The notes below the pieces were generated by a model. That model had not been told where the DNA came from. It did not search any database and saw only the letters and a list, made by a program, of their open reading frames with translations. Of a stretch of DNA of 64,000 nt, positions 1 through 10,873 are shown one piece after another. Within the stretch, counting starts at the first letter, position 1; every line of letters begins with the position of its first letter. Source of the DNA: Lindgomyces ingoldianus. Lineage: Eukaryota; Ascomycota; Dothideomycetes; Pleosporales; Lindgomycetaceae. The position numbers and the translations under genes were made by a program. The stretch is taken from assembly GCF_010093535.1 (NCBI RefSeq), contig NW_022985170.1, forward strand, positions 414,016 to 478,015. The letters run 5' to 3'.

Positions 1-552
1 CGTTGTTGTTTGTTTGCGTTCTTATCAGTTCACTTTTTGCAAGTTGTTGCAGGCTGACATATAGCAAGATGTGTTCTTGGATACACGTGCGTTTGGAAAA
101 TCTTGAGAGATCTTGGGAAATCTTGGGAAATCTTGGGAAATCTTGGGAAATCTTGGGAAATCTTGGGAAACTTTGGGAATTTAGGGAATTTTGAGAGATA
201 TGCCAGATGCACGATACCCCTGATATTTGTGAGCTTAGTCACGAATTTGAAACGCGTGTATGGGAATTGAGGGAATTGAGGGAATTTGTGAGGCGAGATC
301 CGGCTCAGGTTCATTCTGGAACTGAAATTTGGTGACGTTGGGAGGGGGAATGAGGCGTTGGCAGATCGGAACCCCAAACTTTTAGACTTGGCATGAACTC
401 TCAAGGCGACACAGTGATGTCATCAGCACGCGAAAAGATCAAGCTCCAACGCAAAGCCGCCTAAGAAAGTCAACGACGACATCCTACAGCTACCATAACG
501 GTGCCCCGCATCTTCATCCGTCCGGCCGTCAATTTCCTCGACACCGCTCGCA
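1..552. other. Upstream region of the first gene, with a tandem repeat
   Basis: No convincing gene is seen. The short open frames on both strands here are translations of the 10-bp repeat and its flanks. The stretch just before the ATG at 553 probably holds the promoter and leader of the mitochondrial-type gene that follows. The window edge cuts whatever lies further left. Confidence 0.6.
101..180. repeat. 10-bp tandem repeat, unit TCTTGGGAAA
   Basis: Six perfect copies of TCTTGGGAAA run from 111 to 170, with a degenerate copy on each side (101-110 and 171-180). A looser GGGAATTGA-like repeat follows at about 261-287. The array lies about 370 bp upstream of the ATG at 553. It is a simple minisatellite; any regulatory role is unknown. 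Confidence 0.95.
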
Positions 553-1059
553 ATGTCGTTTCTTCGCCCAACGATACTGCGTTCCGCCCCTTTCAGATCA
601 GTCCTTTCTATAGCTCGACAAGCCCGAATTCAGACACGCTTCGCGTCCCAAGACTACGGCAGTGGAGCAGGAGATCCTGTGGGCGAGAAGCCGCAAGAGC
701 AGGGTAAGAGCAAGGCGACAGAGAACATTGAGCATCCCGGTCCTCCACCACCACCCAACGTCGGGAAATCCAAATCCCCGTCTTCAAACGAACAGTCGAG
801 TCAATCCCAGTCTTCGGGTAGAAGTGAAGGCAAGTCAGGAGGAGGTGTTAGGGGGAGCAACAAGGAAGTAAAAGGCTCGCAACCAAAAATCTTGAACGAG
901 AGCCCGCCAGGGAAGTACGATGAGGGTGTGAGGCAGCACAATGAGGAGATGGATCAGAGGGCTGAGAGAGCGCATGAGCAAATTAGCAATGAGGATGCGC
1001 AGAAGGGCAAGGTGCCGCCAGGCTTCTGGGCAGGTGGGTTGCAGTTGAATGACTACTAA
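553..1059 (+). CDS. Conserved fungal protein, probably mitochondrial
   Basis: A single-exon frame of 168 residues. The first 30 or so residues are rich in Arg, Ser and Ala with no acidic residue (MSFLRPTILRSAPFR, then ARQARIQTRFASQ), as in a cleavable mitochondrial presequence. The rest is low-complexity: Gly/Ser/Pro-rich with a PGPPPPPN run, then a charged, probably helical tail (about 125-155) ending in a VPPGFWAGG motif. The overall pattern (presequence, DYGSGAGDP, PPPP, charged tail) resembles a widespread uncharacterised family in filamentous ascomycetes; this is recalled, not searched. No enzymatic motif is visible. An upstream ATG at 501 is in another frame. Confidence 0.75.
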   Translation: MSFLRPTILRSAPFRSVLSIARQARIQTRFASQDYGSGAGDPVGEKPQEQGKSKATENIEHPGPPPPPNVGKSKSPSSNEQSSQSQSSGRSEGKSGGGVRGSNKEVKGSQPKILNESPPGKYDEGVRQHNEEMDQRAERAHEQISNEDAQKGKVPPGFWAGGLQLNDY

Positions 1060-1673
1060 AGCGGCTGACGGAAGCTAACTACGTTCAGGCCAAGGTGGAA
1101 AAGATAAAGACCATTGAGGCTGAAATTCAGCACACCCAGTTTGTGCATAGAATGGTCTTTTCGCACTGTTGAGTGATTAGTCCTCGGGGTAGGGTGCATA
1201 TTCAATGGTGGGATCCATAACGGACGAAGAGAAAACGGGGCATGTACAGCTCTCGTGCCTGAATAATAGGATGCATGGGGGTTGATACTGATCAATCTTG
1301 ACGTGCGTGCGAGTGACTCTGCATTGTTTGGTGATGTCAGCGGCTTCCATCCATGGGGATCGCCGCAAAGTCGCCATCGCGATGGGAATTTCTAAGAATC
1401 CCATCACTGACGCGTCCAAGCTCTCCACTCCTGCGCCCTGATTGGCTCCCTCTCTCTCTTCTGAGTGCAGGAGCTTGTTTGGCCATCTCCACAATGTGCC
1501 AACTACGTCACGGATAGAAACTCACCTTGTGTCCTCTCTTAAGCTCCCTGTCGCCTCTTAGTTTCTGGCTACTTTCCCCCTCCCTCTACCTCCATTTACC
1601 CATTCCCTCCCACATCCTAATTTCTTCAGTACTAACCTCGGCTGCTTTACGAAAGAACGAGACCTAGAAAAGC
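1060..1673. other. Intergenic region, probable promoter of the Ish1-type gene
   Basis: No coding sequence recognised. The last 130 bp before the ATG at 1674 are a pyrimidine-rich tract of CCCTCC/CTCC runs, as often seen upstream of well-expressed ascomycete genes. The opposite-strand frames here are shadows. Confidence 0.5.
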
Positions 1674-2949
1674 ATGAAGCTCTCCCTTGCCTCCGCCCTT
1701 GTAGTAGCTCTTGCCGCTCAAGGCTCTGTTGCTAGCACCTGGTTCGGCAAAGCTGGTGCGTACCGTATGGGCTCTTTGTTCTCTACATTCCCCCTCGACC
1801 CCCCTTTCCAGTGCAGGACTGACTGAAACAGTGTACAACAAATGGCATGAAACCGAGCTTGAGCGGTGGCTCTCCGACCACAACGTTGCCTACCCCACCC
1901 CTTCAGACCGCAAAGACCTCGAGAATCTGGTCAAGGACAACTGGCAGAACAACATCATCACTCCGTATAATAGCTGGGATGCCCAGACGCTTCAGAGCTA
2001 CTTGACCCTCAAGGGCCAGCAGGCGAAAAAGGGGTCGGAGAAGAATACCAAGAGTCTGATTGACCAGGTTAAGGTGTATTGGACTGAAACGGAGGATTCG
2101 GCCAACCAGGCCTATGGCAATGTTCGTGATTGGATCTTCGACAGGTATGCCTCTACCTCCTTCTCAAACGCCCTGTATACTGAATGAAATTATAGCTGGA
2201 CCGATTCTCAGCTGAAGGCCTTTGCCGACAAGCATGGCATCCCCGTCCCCCAGCCCCGTCAACGTGACACTCTCCTCAAGACGCTCCGCGAGAACTACCA
2301 ATCCGCTGCAAACAAGATCTCCGAGACGACCTCTTATCCCGGCGACTGGCTCTACGAGAGTTGGTCGGAATCTGACCTCAAGGCTTGGCTCGACGAGCGT
2401 GGCCTCCCTGCCCCCCAACCGTCCTCTCGTGACAAACTCATTGCCTCTGTTCGTCGCAATTCTCGGCTCGCCAGCCTGAATATGCAAGCCGCCTACTCCT
2501 CAGCTGCTTCCTCAGCTCAAGCTGCAAAGCAGAGCCTCAGCGATGCTCTTCTTGACTCGTGGTCCGATAGCCAAATCAAGGAATGGTGCGACAAGAACGG
2601 TATCAACGTTCCCCAAGGCTCCAGGCGTAACGAGCTCCTTGCCCTCGCTCGAAAGCACCGTGCCCAGCTCATGGGTGACAACGTCTCTGGCACTGCAGCT
2701 AGCGCCTATGGTGCTGCTACCTCCAAAGCAGGCAACCAGTACAACGCGGCCGCCACGGGCTTCGCTGGATACACATACTGGATCAAGCAGCAACTTGGTC
2801 TAGCTACCGGCCCCGCCGCCAGCTTCAGCAGTGCGACTTCCGCCGCTTCCAAGTCGGCTGCTAGTGGCTCAAAGTCCGCTCAGAAGGTCTATGATGCCGC
2901 TACTGAGAGCGCCATAAAGGCTACCGACCGTGTCAAAGAGGAGTTGTAA
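1674..2949 (+). CDS. Ish1/Msc1-family stress-response protein
   Basis: Model: join(1674..1755, 1832..2144, 2196..2949), 382 residues. Both introns are GT-AG (GTGCGT..ACAG; GTATGC..ATAG) and splicing restores one frame. The first 20 or so residues (MKLSLASALVVALAAQGSVA) form a signal peptide. Five copies of the roughly 40-residue Ish1 motif follow, recognisable by W-[STH]-[ED]-x-[EQD]-L (for example SWTDSQLKAF, SWSESDLKAW, SWSDSQIKEW) with a downstream G(I/L)PVPQ-like turn. The Ala/Ser-rich C-terminal third is probably helical. In fission yeast Ish1 is a nuclear-envelope stress protein, and in budding yeast Msc1 affects meiotic recombination. A role in the perinuclear space or ER lumen follows from the family and the signal peptide. 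Confidence 0.88.
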
Positions 2950-3622
2950 GTGCGATGAGCATGCGGGTTTATCGTTTCTTAGATGACACACACTGGAGCC
3001 TCTTTCATGAGTGAGCTTGTTTACGGTTCTCTAACGCATCATTCACGAGATTATGACCTAAGCCTTCCACTGGTTGGGTGGCTGGGTGGTGAAAACTAAT
3101 CCTGTATCTTTACTTTGGGCAATAAAACGATCGAACGAAAACCACCTTAGGCCTTGGGCTCTTTCTAAATGGAGGGTGGCCTTATTAATTTTGGGAATGG
3201 AAATGGATTGCTTTGGAGATTTCTTTCCTAGGTTGGGTGGATGGCATCTAAATAGTATGACGTAGTGAATGAAACGTCTTGGCCTGCGACTGAAGATGAT
3301 ATTCACGTAACTGTGCTTGCGCTTCCAGGGGGTGCTTTTAGAATGGTCAGGAAAGAACGGTGGCCTCTGATCGGTATAGTAGCAAGGTAAGTGCGGACTG
3401 AGAAGTGAGAGGCAGCAAGGATGAAAGAGTATGGCACGCTAACCGCTGTCTCTCATTGTACCCAGCACTCCATTGATATGGTCTCACCAAGAAGGGAATG
3501 TACCAGAGCTATCATTCGTCACACGCGGCAACCTTACGCAGCATATATTATGCCTAGTTATTCTCTCTGCGACTTCCTCTTTCACTTCCACTCACCTTCT
3601 CTCCAAACCACCAACCACAGCC
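2950..3622. other. Intergenic region
   Basis: No gene recognised. It holds the 3' region of the Ish1-type gene and the presumed promoter and leader of the F-box gene. The F-box frame stays open back to an ATG at 3473, but residues before 3623 look like translated leader. Confidence 0.5.
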
Positions 3623-4651
3623 ATGTCTCCCCAAATAGCCGATCGAACCGCCAAATACCTATGCATAGTACTCCATACACACAACGAACAAGACAGCTCA
3701 ACTACCACAATGGAATCCGCAAGTTTTAACAACCCCAACACTCCACTTGATGACGCCCCTCCTGCCGTCTGCGTCTTCGGCATCGCAGAACTCCTAGAGA
3801 ACATCCTCCAATATCTCCCATTCAAGCAACTCTTCTACCTCCGCCGCGTCAACAAGATTTTTAGACTGGTTCTGACTGACTATGATCATGCACCCCTTGC
3901 ACGACAAGTGTTCTGTTCACCAATCAAGAAACCACCATTTGTGCCAGTGGAAGTCCAGGGCAAACTCGCTACAATGCAGGAAATGGAGAAAGTGATGGAA
4001 GAGTGGCAACGCGGCCTTTGTTTGCCAGAGCACATCCAGTGTCAAGTGGTATTCTGCAAGCGGTGGAGGATGATGCATAGGGTTGCGGATCCAGCATACA
4101 TCAACCCCATTTTCAAGCGGCAATGTCTTGGGATTGAAGACGCCTTGGGGGATACCAAACGCGCCACTGATACCGGCCCTCCTGCTAATATCGATCCCGC
4201 TGCTGATGTCGACACCACTGGCTGGGGAGTGTCTTGGTACATTCCTCCACCTCTGCCACTGCCACCTCCAGAACCGCAACCTCAGCATCCAAAGGCTTGT
4301 TTGGAAATTATAGGCACCCGCGCTATCTTCCTCACATTGTCCAAAAACCACCTAGAATCCTTCTTCTCGCTAGACCGAAACACCAGCCCAGAAGCTAGTT
4401 GGCGCAAAACGTATCTAACGAATCCTCCAGTCAAGCGGTTTGAAGCTTTCAGTATTATTCAGGGAGATATGGTCGAGGATGACGAGGGGGTGACATTGGA
4501 GATGGTGGCGAGGCATTTGGAGGAGGTTTTTGTGAGGGAGGAGGAGGGGAGAGGGGATGATTTGGTTGGGGTTGGGGCTGCAGTTGCAGTGAGGAGATTT
4601 GAGAGATTAAGGGTAGAGATTGAGAGGGCGGCGGATGAAGGGGGTGCGTAA
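3623..4651 (+). CDS. F-box protein
   Basis: Single-exon frame of 342 residues from the ATG at 3623. An ATG at 3710 has a better context (ACA ATG G) and would give a 313-residue protein. The F-box lies at about residues 55-95: FGIAELLENILQYLPF followed by LYLRRVNKIFRLVL. This is the usual form in the large ascomycete F-box families. F-box proteins bind Skp1 and bring substrates to SCF ubiquitin ligases. No WD40, LRR or Kelch repeats follow. The middle has a Pro-rich run (PPPLPLPPPEP) and the C-terminus is acidic and helical, so the substrate cannot be guessed. Confidence 0.8.
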   Translation: MSPQIADRTAKYLCIVLHTHNEQDSSTTTMESASFNNPNTPLDDAPPAVCVFGIAELLENILQYLPFKQLFYLRRVNKIFRLVLTDYDHAPLARQVFCSPIKKPPFVPVEVQGKLATMQEMEKVMEEWQRGLCLPEHIQCQVVFCKRWRMMHRVADPAYINPIFKRQCLGIEDALGDTKRATDTGPPANIDPAADVDTTGWGVSWYIPPPLPLPPPEPQPQHPKACLEIIGTRAIFLTLSKNHLESFFSLDRNTSPEASWRKTYLTNPPVKRFEAFSIIQGDMVEDDEGVTLEMVARHLEEVFVREEEGRGDDLVGVGAAVAVRRFERLRVEIERAADEGGA

Positions 4652-7600
4652 TGTAAGAGTGTTGGGACGAAGAAGTGTGTAGAGGTTGGATGAGGATGCT
4701 GGTGCGCTAGTCGAGGATTGTAAATTCTGGTTAAGGAGTTAAGCTGGTTGGGCTTGGATACACATCCTCTAAGATAGAGGCCGCGCAAAAGAAAGAGGGA
4801 GAGCAGTTTGCGGTTGGAAGTTCAGAGACGCGGGACATCTCAGAGTATTACACCGTGCCTGAGTAGATGCTTGGGCGTTTGGGTAAATTATTCTACTCAG
4901 CAGAAGCTCGTATTGGAGCAGATAGGTGCGGTGAAGAGCAATTGCCATTTCCTCCAAGTTCTATCTAACTTTATCTCATTTCGGTTATCAACATCTTGCA
5001 AGTCAATGATTACAATTCAAGCTGGAATGCCCAAGCACTTACTGGCTTTATGGTCAGTTCGGATGCCGGAGAGTCAGCTGAGAATTTCAGTATCCATATT
5101 CTAAGCAGGATTTAAGAATTTCGAGAGCGGTACGTGGCACTTCTATACTACTCGCGTAGCTTTAATAGGTTCCCTCCTTCTTACATTTGCCATCTACTGT
5201 TGTAGCCTTACAAAATCACTGACGTGAAACGTCCTTTAGTTAAGCCGTTTCCCATCGCTAGGAATTAACGCTCCAGTTCCCCAGTCATAAGAACCAGAAA
5301 CTGCGTCGGACCTCTAGCATCCTCTCCCTTTAGACTCCCCCACCACACTAGCACCGCAAACCTGCTCTCTGGGACCTTCTGCCTCCTAATGCCTTGAGTT
5401 CCCTTAATATCGGAATGAACTTTCTTGGTTTACTAGCTCTGGATCTCGCATCTTTAAATCCTGGGGTTCCTGGTTCCACGGATCCTAATGCCACAGTTTT
5501 GACGCCATCTGTTGCCTGAGGCCTTGATGTCACGGAACTTTAAAAGCATCCTCATCTACCTCACCATGAGTGGCGTTCCTGCAATGCTTAAAGTGTGAAC
5601 AATTGCTAGAGGAACGACACCTAAGGGTCTGTTTAAATTAAATGTAACTGTTTTCTTGCAACCCTGAAGCCGGGTAAGGATGACGAGGACCCTCGCTTTG
5701 TCAACTGCGTCCCAGCGAAGCCATTTAATATAACCCAAGAACCCATTCTTAAAGGCGTCCACGTCGAATTCATGTCGCCTGATGGAACGCAGGTTCCTTC
5801 AGAGTTTTTCGAATAAGCTCTGTCAGAATCCGTTTTATGCTCACCAATAGATCTTCCATTCCATCTTGCACTCTACTGACTACTTCGCGAAACCATCCGG
5901 ACTGATTTCGTAGTTAAGCGGTATTATGAAAGCTGCCACCATATACGATACGTTCCAGACTTCGCATCTCCTTCCAGACTTGAAGAATCTAAACATTTCA
6001 CATAGCGTTACAGATACGGAAGCTATCTTATGCTTCACTTGGAACCCGGAACACTGAGCTATTTGGATGAATAGGTGGGCTCGCAATGCTTACGCAGCTG
6101 CGGAGAAACCCGAGAAGAGATGGGGAAAGGACTCCAATGTATCTGATACTATGGGCTGTGCGTGAGGTCTGTTCATGGCATCTCTATGTCTGAGCTCTCG
6201 TCCGCCACCCTATTGATATACATCAATAAAGCTCCTCCAAAACAGTAAATCTCAACCTCTGGATTCTTTCCCGTTTTCTAAACTAGTGGATCTTCCGAGA
6301 CGAAGTACAGTGACCCGACGTGATTCGCTACCCTGCCAAACCTTCATCGTAACTCACCTGGCTGCCTTTGACCTAGTGTCATCGTCGCCCCTTGACGTTA
6401 TCCTCTTCTAAGGAACTAGATGCGATCGCGCGAACCTTACCGTCAGCTCCCCACTTGTAGGACCGTCTGTTCAACCATAACCCGACCTTCCACTTTCAAC
6501 TCTTGAGTGTAGATGTCGATACCTTTAATTAAATTTTCTTGATCTTAGTGCCCTTGGAGTACCATGGATCCACAATCCGCAGCCGCAGAGGCGCCATACT
6601 CTCCAGTGCTGATGCACCTAATATTAGCGACCTTTGGCAGAAGAAGCAGAGAGTGAAGTAGAGGGGTAGTAAGGGTCCTTTTGAAAGTCATCCTAATGTA
6701 TCAAGTCTCATAAATATGTAACTATTTCTGCAGCTCCCAAAACCCTGGCAGCTATCCTCCAACCCCCCGACATACACCCCGAAAACCGCGCAATACTACG
6801 GAGCCAAGAATCTTAGGACCCCTCATTTCATACCGATGGTAGATACAAGCGAGCCCAATAAGCCGCCACCGCCCTAATAACGGACAACAGAGCGAAACTC
6901 ATTCAAACTGTCAAGGACTATTCAGGGGCGACCAAAAGACGGATATGAATTCTAAAAAGGATGCCGATATTGCAATTTTGATTGCAGAGTTGGAAGTAGA
7001 GGCCTGGGCGTCCCGTAAAGATGCAGGTGGAGGAAGCCCAGGCGCCAAGGGCTTCAAGCTCGGAGGCTGTCAGCAGGAATCCCTGATCACAGAATAGTCC
7101 TGCTATACTGTGTAGCGGGCACGCAAGTCAGCTGTCTCCCTTCTCTCGTGCCGAAGCTCAAGATTGCGGAAAACAGTCCCCCCAAATAAGCGATTGCGTT
7201 TTGCGCCGGAAAACGGCCCTATGTCTTTATCAAGCCTTACCTCCTTTCCTAGCGTTGCACTCCCCGGCACACCAAAGAAACGCCTCCGCTTCGTCGACAA
7301 CGACAAGTAGAAGCAGAGAAAGAAGCTCAAGATTTTAAGCCTACCTCCTATGTTGTAGAAAGATAGACACAAGACAAATGACCTATAAAGCCACTTGGGA
7401 GCGAATCCTAGGTCCGGATGAATCGAGCCGCAACGTTCCGGCAGAAAACCCCTCAACCTTCCACTGTCTCAACTCGCCAGAATGTCTTGAACACAAGGGG
7501 GAATGGGCCTAGTTTCTTAATGGTAAGCTGAATAGATATGCATTTGCAGCGCAATTCATCAAGTTACTGCCACCAGGTTTCACTGACTTCCCGAGAGACT

Positions 7601-8018
7601 CAAGGGGAAGCGCTCTCCGCCACTTGAAAATCCTTAACGCCAGCCCACTAAGCCCCCATTCACAGCGCTCACCAAAACGACGAACGCTCACCGATGTCCT
7701 GCTGAAAGCGCTTCCCCAGCCCCCAGTCAATTAATTACTGGAGTCGATTGTCTCAGGATTGAAGCTCTCGGTCGCAATACCGCATTCCAACGCCTCAGCC
7801 GCGGTCGCGCACCAAAAAGCCCCGTAGGGGAGCTACTAAGCACATAGTTAGTAGCACTGAAGTAGTACGCGAGACTGAATGCCGTGCTCCCAGAAAAGGA
7901 GAGACAGGGGGGAATCCAATCTTCAGAAAACCGCGCGCTGCTACGATTCTCTCTGGCATTGGGTGACAACCCACAAGCCTAGCGTCCCGTGATCAGCAAA
8001 ATAGCGCAAGTTACTTAG
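4652..8018. other. Gene-poor region with decayed coding-like sequence
   Basis: About 3.4 kb without an open frame over 120 codons on either strand. On the plus strand several blocks still read as protein-like between stops, for example near 5690-5810 (PAKPFNITQEPILKGV), 6940-7075 (DADIAILIAELEVEAW) and 7240-7310 (PGTPKKRLRFVDNDK). Frame changes and stops separate them. It looks like one or more old pseudogenes running on the plus strand towards 8297. I cannot name the family. Confidence 0.45.
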
Positions 8019-8297
8019 TTGCTGCGCTCGTTCCCCGTGGCCGCGATTCCCGTGCCGAGGCCACCATTAGGGAACGTAGAGGGTGTCCGGCGACAGATGC
8101 AGGGTTTGGGAGGAGTGGTCCGAAATATGCCGCAGACGATTAGCAATACAGCTGTAGCATCCGCGCATAGGAATCCCGTTGACTTTAGGGGTGAGTATGC
8201 GGAGAATTCGGATCTGGGATTTAGCCTCGCAATGTGGGAGTCTGCAATCGATCCTACGGAAATGGATTATGAGTGTGTTGGTAGGAGTATGATTTGA
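8019..8297 (+). pseudogene. Possible 3' remnant of a decayed gene
   Basis: An open frame of 92 codons ending with AENSDLGFSLAMWESA and a short tail. The upstream sequence in the same direction (7500-8018) is protein-like but full of stops. The open frame is therefore better read as the surviving 3' end of a decayed gene than as an intact small gene. No family recognised. It could also be chance. Confidence 0.3.
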
Positions 8298-8650
8298 TAG
8301 ATTGGAAGAAGTGGAATATGAGGAAAGTTGAGGTGAAAAGTCTGACTGTTAGCTTAATCACACCGGTAGAAGAGATTAGATTGACGGAGAAGCACAAAGA
8401 TATGGATGGATATCGTAAAGGATCATAAACTTTGTTAGGAATTGCAATTGTGGAATAAGACAGGAAGTGCAATAGCAAAGGTGCTATACTACATAGCGCA
8501 AAACTGAACAATCCTGGAGAGCCAATGGCTCAACCCTACTCTAACACCCTCATGGCCATTCATTGGAACAGGCCTGAATATCCATTTTTTCTTGCGGGAA
8601 ATCGATGAAGAGATCACCGCCATTGCAAATTTATCCTAAAACGCATCGAC
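8298..8650. other. Intergenic region
   Basis: No gene recognised; A/T-rich sequence between two decayed loci. Confidence 0.4.
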
Positions 8651-10020
8651 CTACGAGCTCTCTGGTTCCAAGTCGTCTGGCGGTGGCTCCTTGTCGGCTA
8701 CGATATCTGCCTTCTTCTCCACCTCTTCACCCTTATTTCCAAACTCGAGAAGAAGCTGGCCTGATGCCTGTAAAAACCCCCTGGCATCCTCTATATCTCG
8801 TCTGCTGCGTTCCTTCAACATGGCCGGGAGGTTCTTCTGCGCAACGACCCTTTCCATCTTCGCGATCTCGCCTTCGGGTACCTTCCTCCGTTTCTCCAGC
8901 CTGTCAATCGACAGCTTCGGACTATGCATCTCGGCATTGAAATCTTTAAGCTTCGGTACCCAGATCTCATCCTTCTCGAGCGCCTCTTTCTGCTTCAAAG
9001 CATTCATCTAAAGGGATATTTCAACACGACACGAAGCGGCATCATAGCACAGCTGGGGATACGTCACCCGGAGGAGCAGTATTTCTCAGCCTAACAGGGC
9101 TTTGGTGGCATCATCGAAGGTATTATGGAGTCGATAGTACTCATTTTCTTTCTGGGTGATCTGGTATAAAAGATAGTTCGCTACTTTTGCGACATCGTCA
9201 TGCATCTTCGGTGATTTCGCGATTTCGGTTTTTGCTTGACCGCTATCGAAGGCTTAAATGATTTAAAGATAGTCAGGCGCTGTTTTGTAGTATGACTTGT
9301 TTTCTTCTGGAGCAGGAACGGGGTGGAGTGGATACCCTAACGTCCGGGAACGAGCTTCGGTAGACGCTTTCGATTTGTTTACGGTTTCGTTGACATCCAG
9401 CGGAAGATCTTTCGCGTGGAAGACACACATTCCTAGCGCATACGCCTGCGCAATAGGATGCAGAGAAGACCAGAGCAACCGATTAAAATACATAGCATGG
9501 TATTCCCAATTTCGTGGGCGCTGTTTTCGGAGTACTTCGAGTGCTTTCTGGTATTCGCCAGTGTACTGAAAGTATGCCATGAAAGCCGTTATTCCAGAAA
9601 ACGCAGCAATGTTTGTCATACCAGCGCACCGTGCCAGGAAGGAGCTGTTCGTGCGACCTGACAAGATTCCAGAGACAAGACCCAGACTAGTGCCAGCGAG
9701 ACATGCGTCATCAATGGTAACCTAGCTATTGTTCTCCCAGAGCTTCCAAGGTGAAACTTTCTCCAGTTTCCACTTCGAGTTCATCATGATCGGCCAGACG
9801 AAGGAGTAATTGTAGTTGTAGTTCACGAAAGCTCCCGAGACCGCGAATACAACGCCGAGCCTTGCAGACGGTCTCACGAAGAGTGCTGGGGCTGATATGG
9901 TGGATGCGGGGAGCGCCACTCGTTTGAATCGGGTAGAGGCATAGGTGTACGATGCTGCCAGAAACGTAGAAGCACAGACGGAGATTGGAAGCGCGCGATT
10001 CGCACTGAGAGGGCCAGGTC
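8651..10020 (-). pseudogene. Pseudogene with at least five in-frame stops
   Basis: One minus-strand frame reads as a continuous protein from about 10020 down to 8651 but is cut by stop codons at 9722-9724 (TAG), 9263-9265 (TAA), 9254-9256 (TAA), 9086-9088 (TGA) and 9008-9010 (TAG). Sequence between stops stays protein-like: SARLGVVFAVSGAFVNY, DDACLAGTSLGLVSGIL, YHAMYFNRLLWSSLHP, then MHDDVAKVANYLLYQIT and a charged C-terminal coiled-coil-like part (LEKRRKVPEGEIAKMERVV). Each stop is one transition from a sense codon: CAA/CAG to TAA/TAG, or TGG to TAG/TGA. A separate open frame at 10103-10269 may be a former first exon, with a GTATGT donor after it. The ancestral protein seems to have had hydrophobic, perhaps membrane-spanning, segments; family not recognised. 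An alternative is that some stops lie in retained introns. Confidence 0.7.
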
Positions 10021-10269
10021 TTCATTGATTGATTGCGTGTTGACCATTTTCTAGGCGCAGTATTAGAGGAGAATTGGACGGTGGAGGGCATGGGGAACAT
10101 ACCAGGCGGCACGAGCAATCAAACCATGATGGGGGTTCGGTGTTGCAAGAGGATATTGCAGCTTTACTAGCCTGTCAATAGCGAGGTTAGAAGCGAAAGA
10201 GGCGTTCAAGGGCTTCGAAAAGCTATCCCGGAGTGGGTACTTATGCAAGCATGTGTTGATCGCCCGCAT

Positions 10270-10873
10270 AGGCGATATCTAAGCTCATTGTGTTAGGTGG
10301 TGACACGAGCAAGCCACCTATATGCCACTCAGTGATTCGAGTCAGAAGATCCTTGGACCGATCCTAGGAGCCCTTGCCAGTGCATTACGTTCAAAGATAA
10401 AAGAGGATATTAATGGATGCGTTGCGTCTTAGTCCCTACATTTGCGGTATTTAGAAGATAGGTGGTTAGTTCTTAAAGCTGCAGGGGAACTAGTCCCCCG
10501 GCCCTGTCCCATAAGCGATCTAGTCTGTTTTAGGGCTAGGCTAGCATGTTATCTCAAGAGTGCAAGCAGCTAGGTTGAGGTTCAATCTCGAGTCTGCATG
10601 CGATATTCACCTCCTGAAGTCTAGGGTCTCGAGCTACATGCATATTAAAACGATGGTCCTATGTTGAGCCTACTCAGTGACCGAGGTATTACACACTTGA
10701 TACATGTACATTTTTTCCCTCCGTAACACCATCGCTATCCCAGTGGATTCAATCCAAAAGACATATGACAAACAAACCTCCGTAACCCAGACTCCTGCAC
10801 ACTATCCCATGATAATAAAATCCATTTTGACTCGATACTTTTGGATCCAACAATGATGGTGACAGCTTAGAGA
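10270..10873. other. Intergenic region downstream of paralogue A
   Basis: No gene recognised. The right-hand end is the 3' flank of the minus-strand gene ending at 10874. I looked for a tRNA at 10540-10610 because of a GGTTCAAT-like string, but found no A box or acceptor stem. Confidence 0.5.

Noticed and set aside
10540..10610. Possible tRNA because of a GGTTCAAT-like B box
   Set aside because: No A box, no acceptor-stem pairing and no cloverleaf found.
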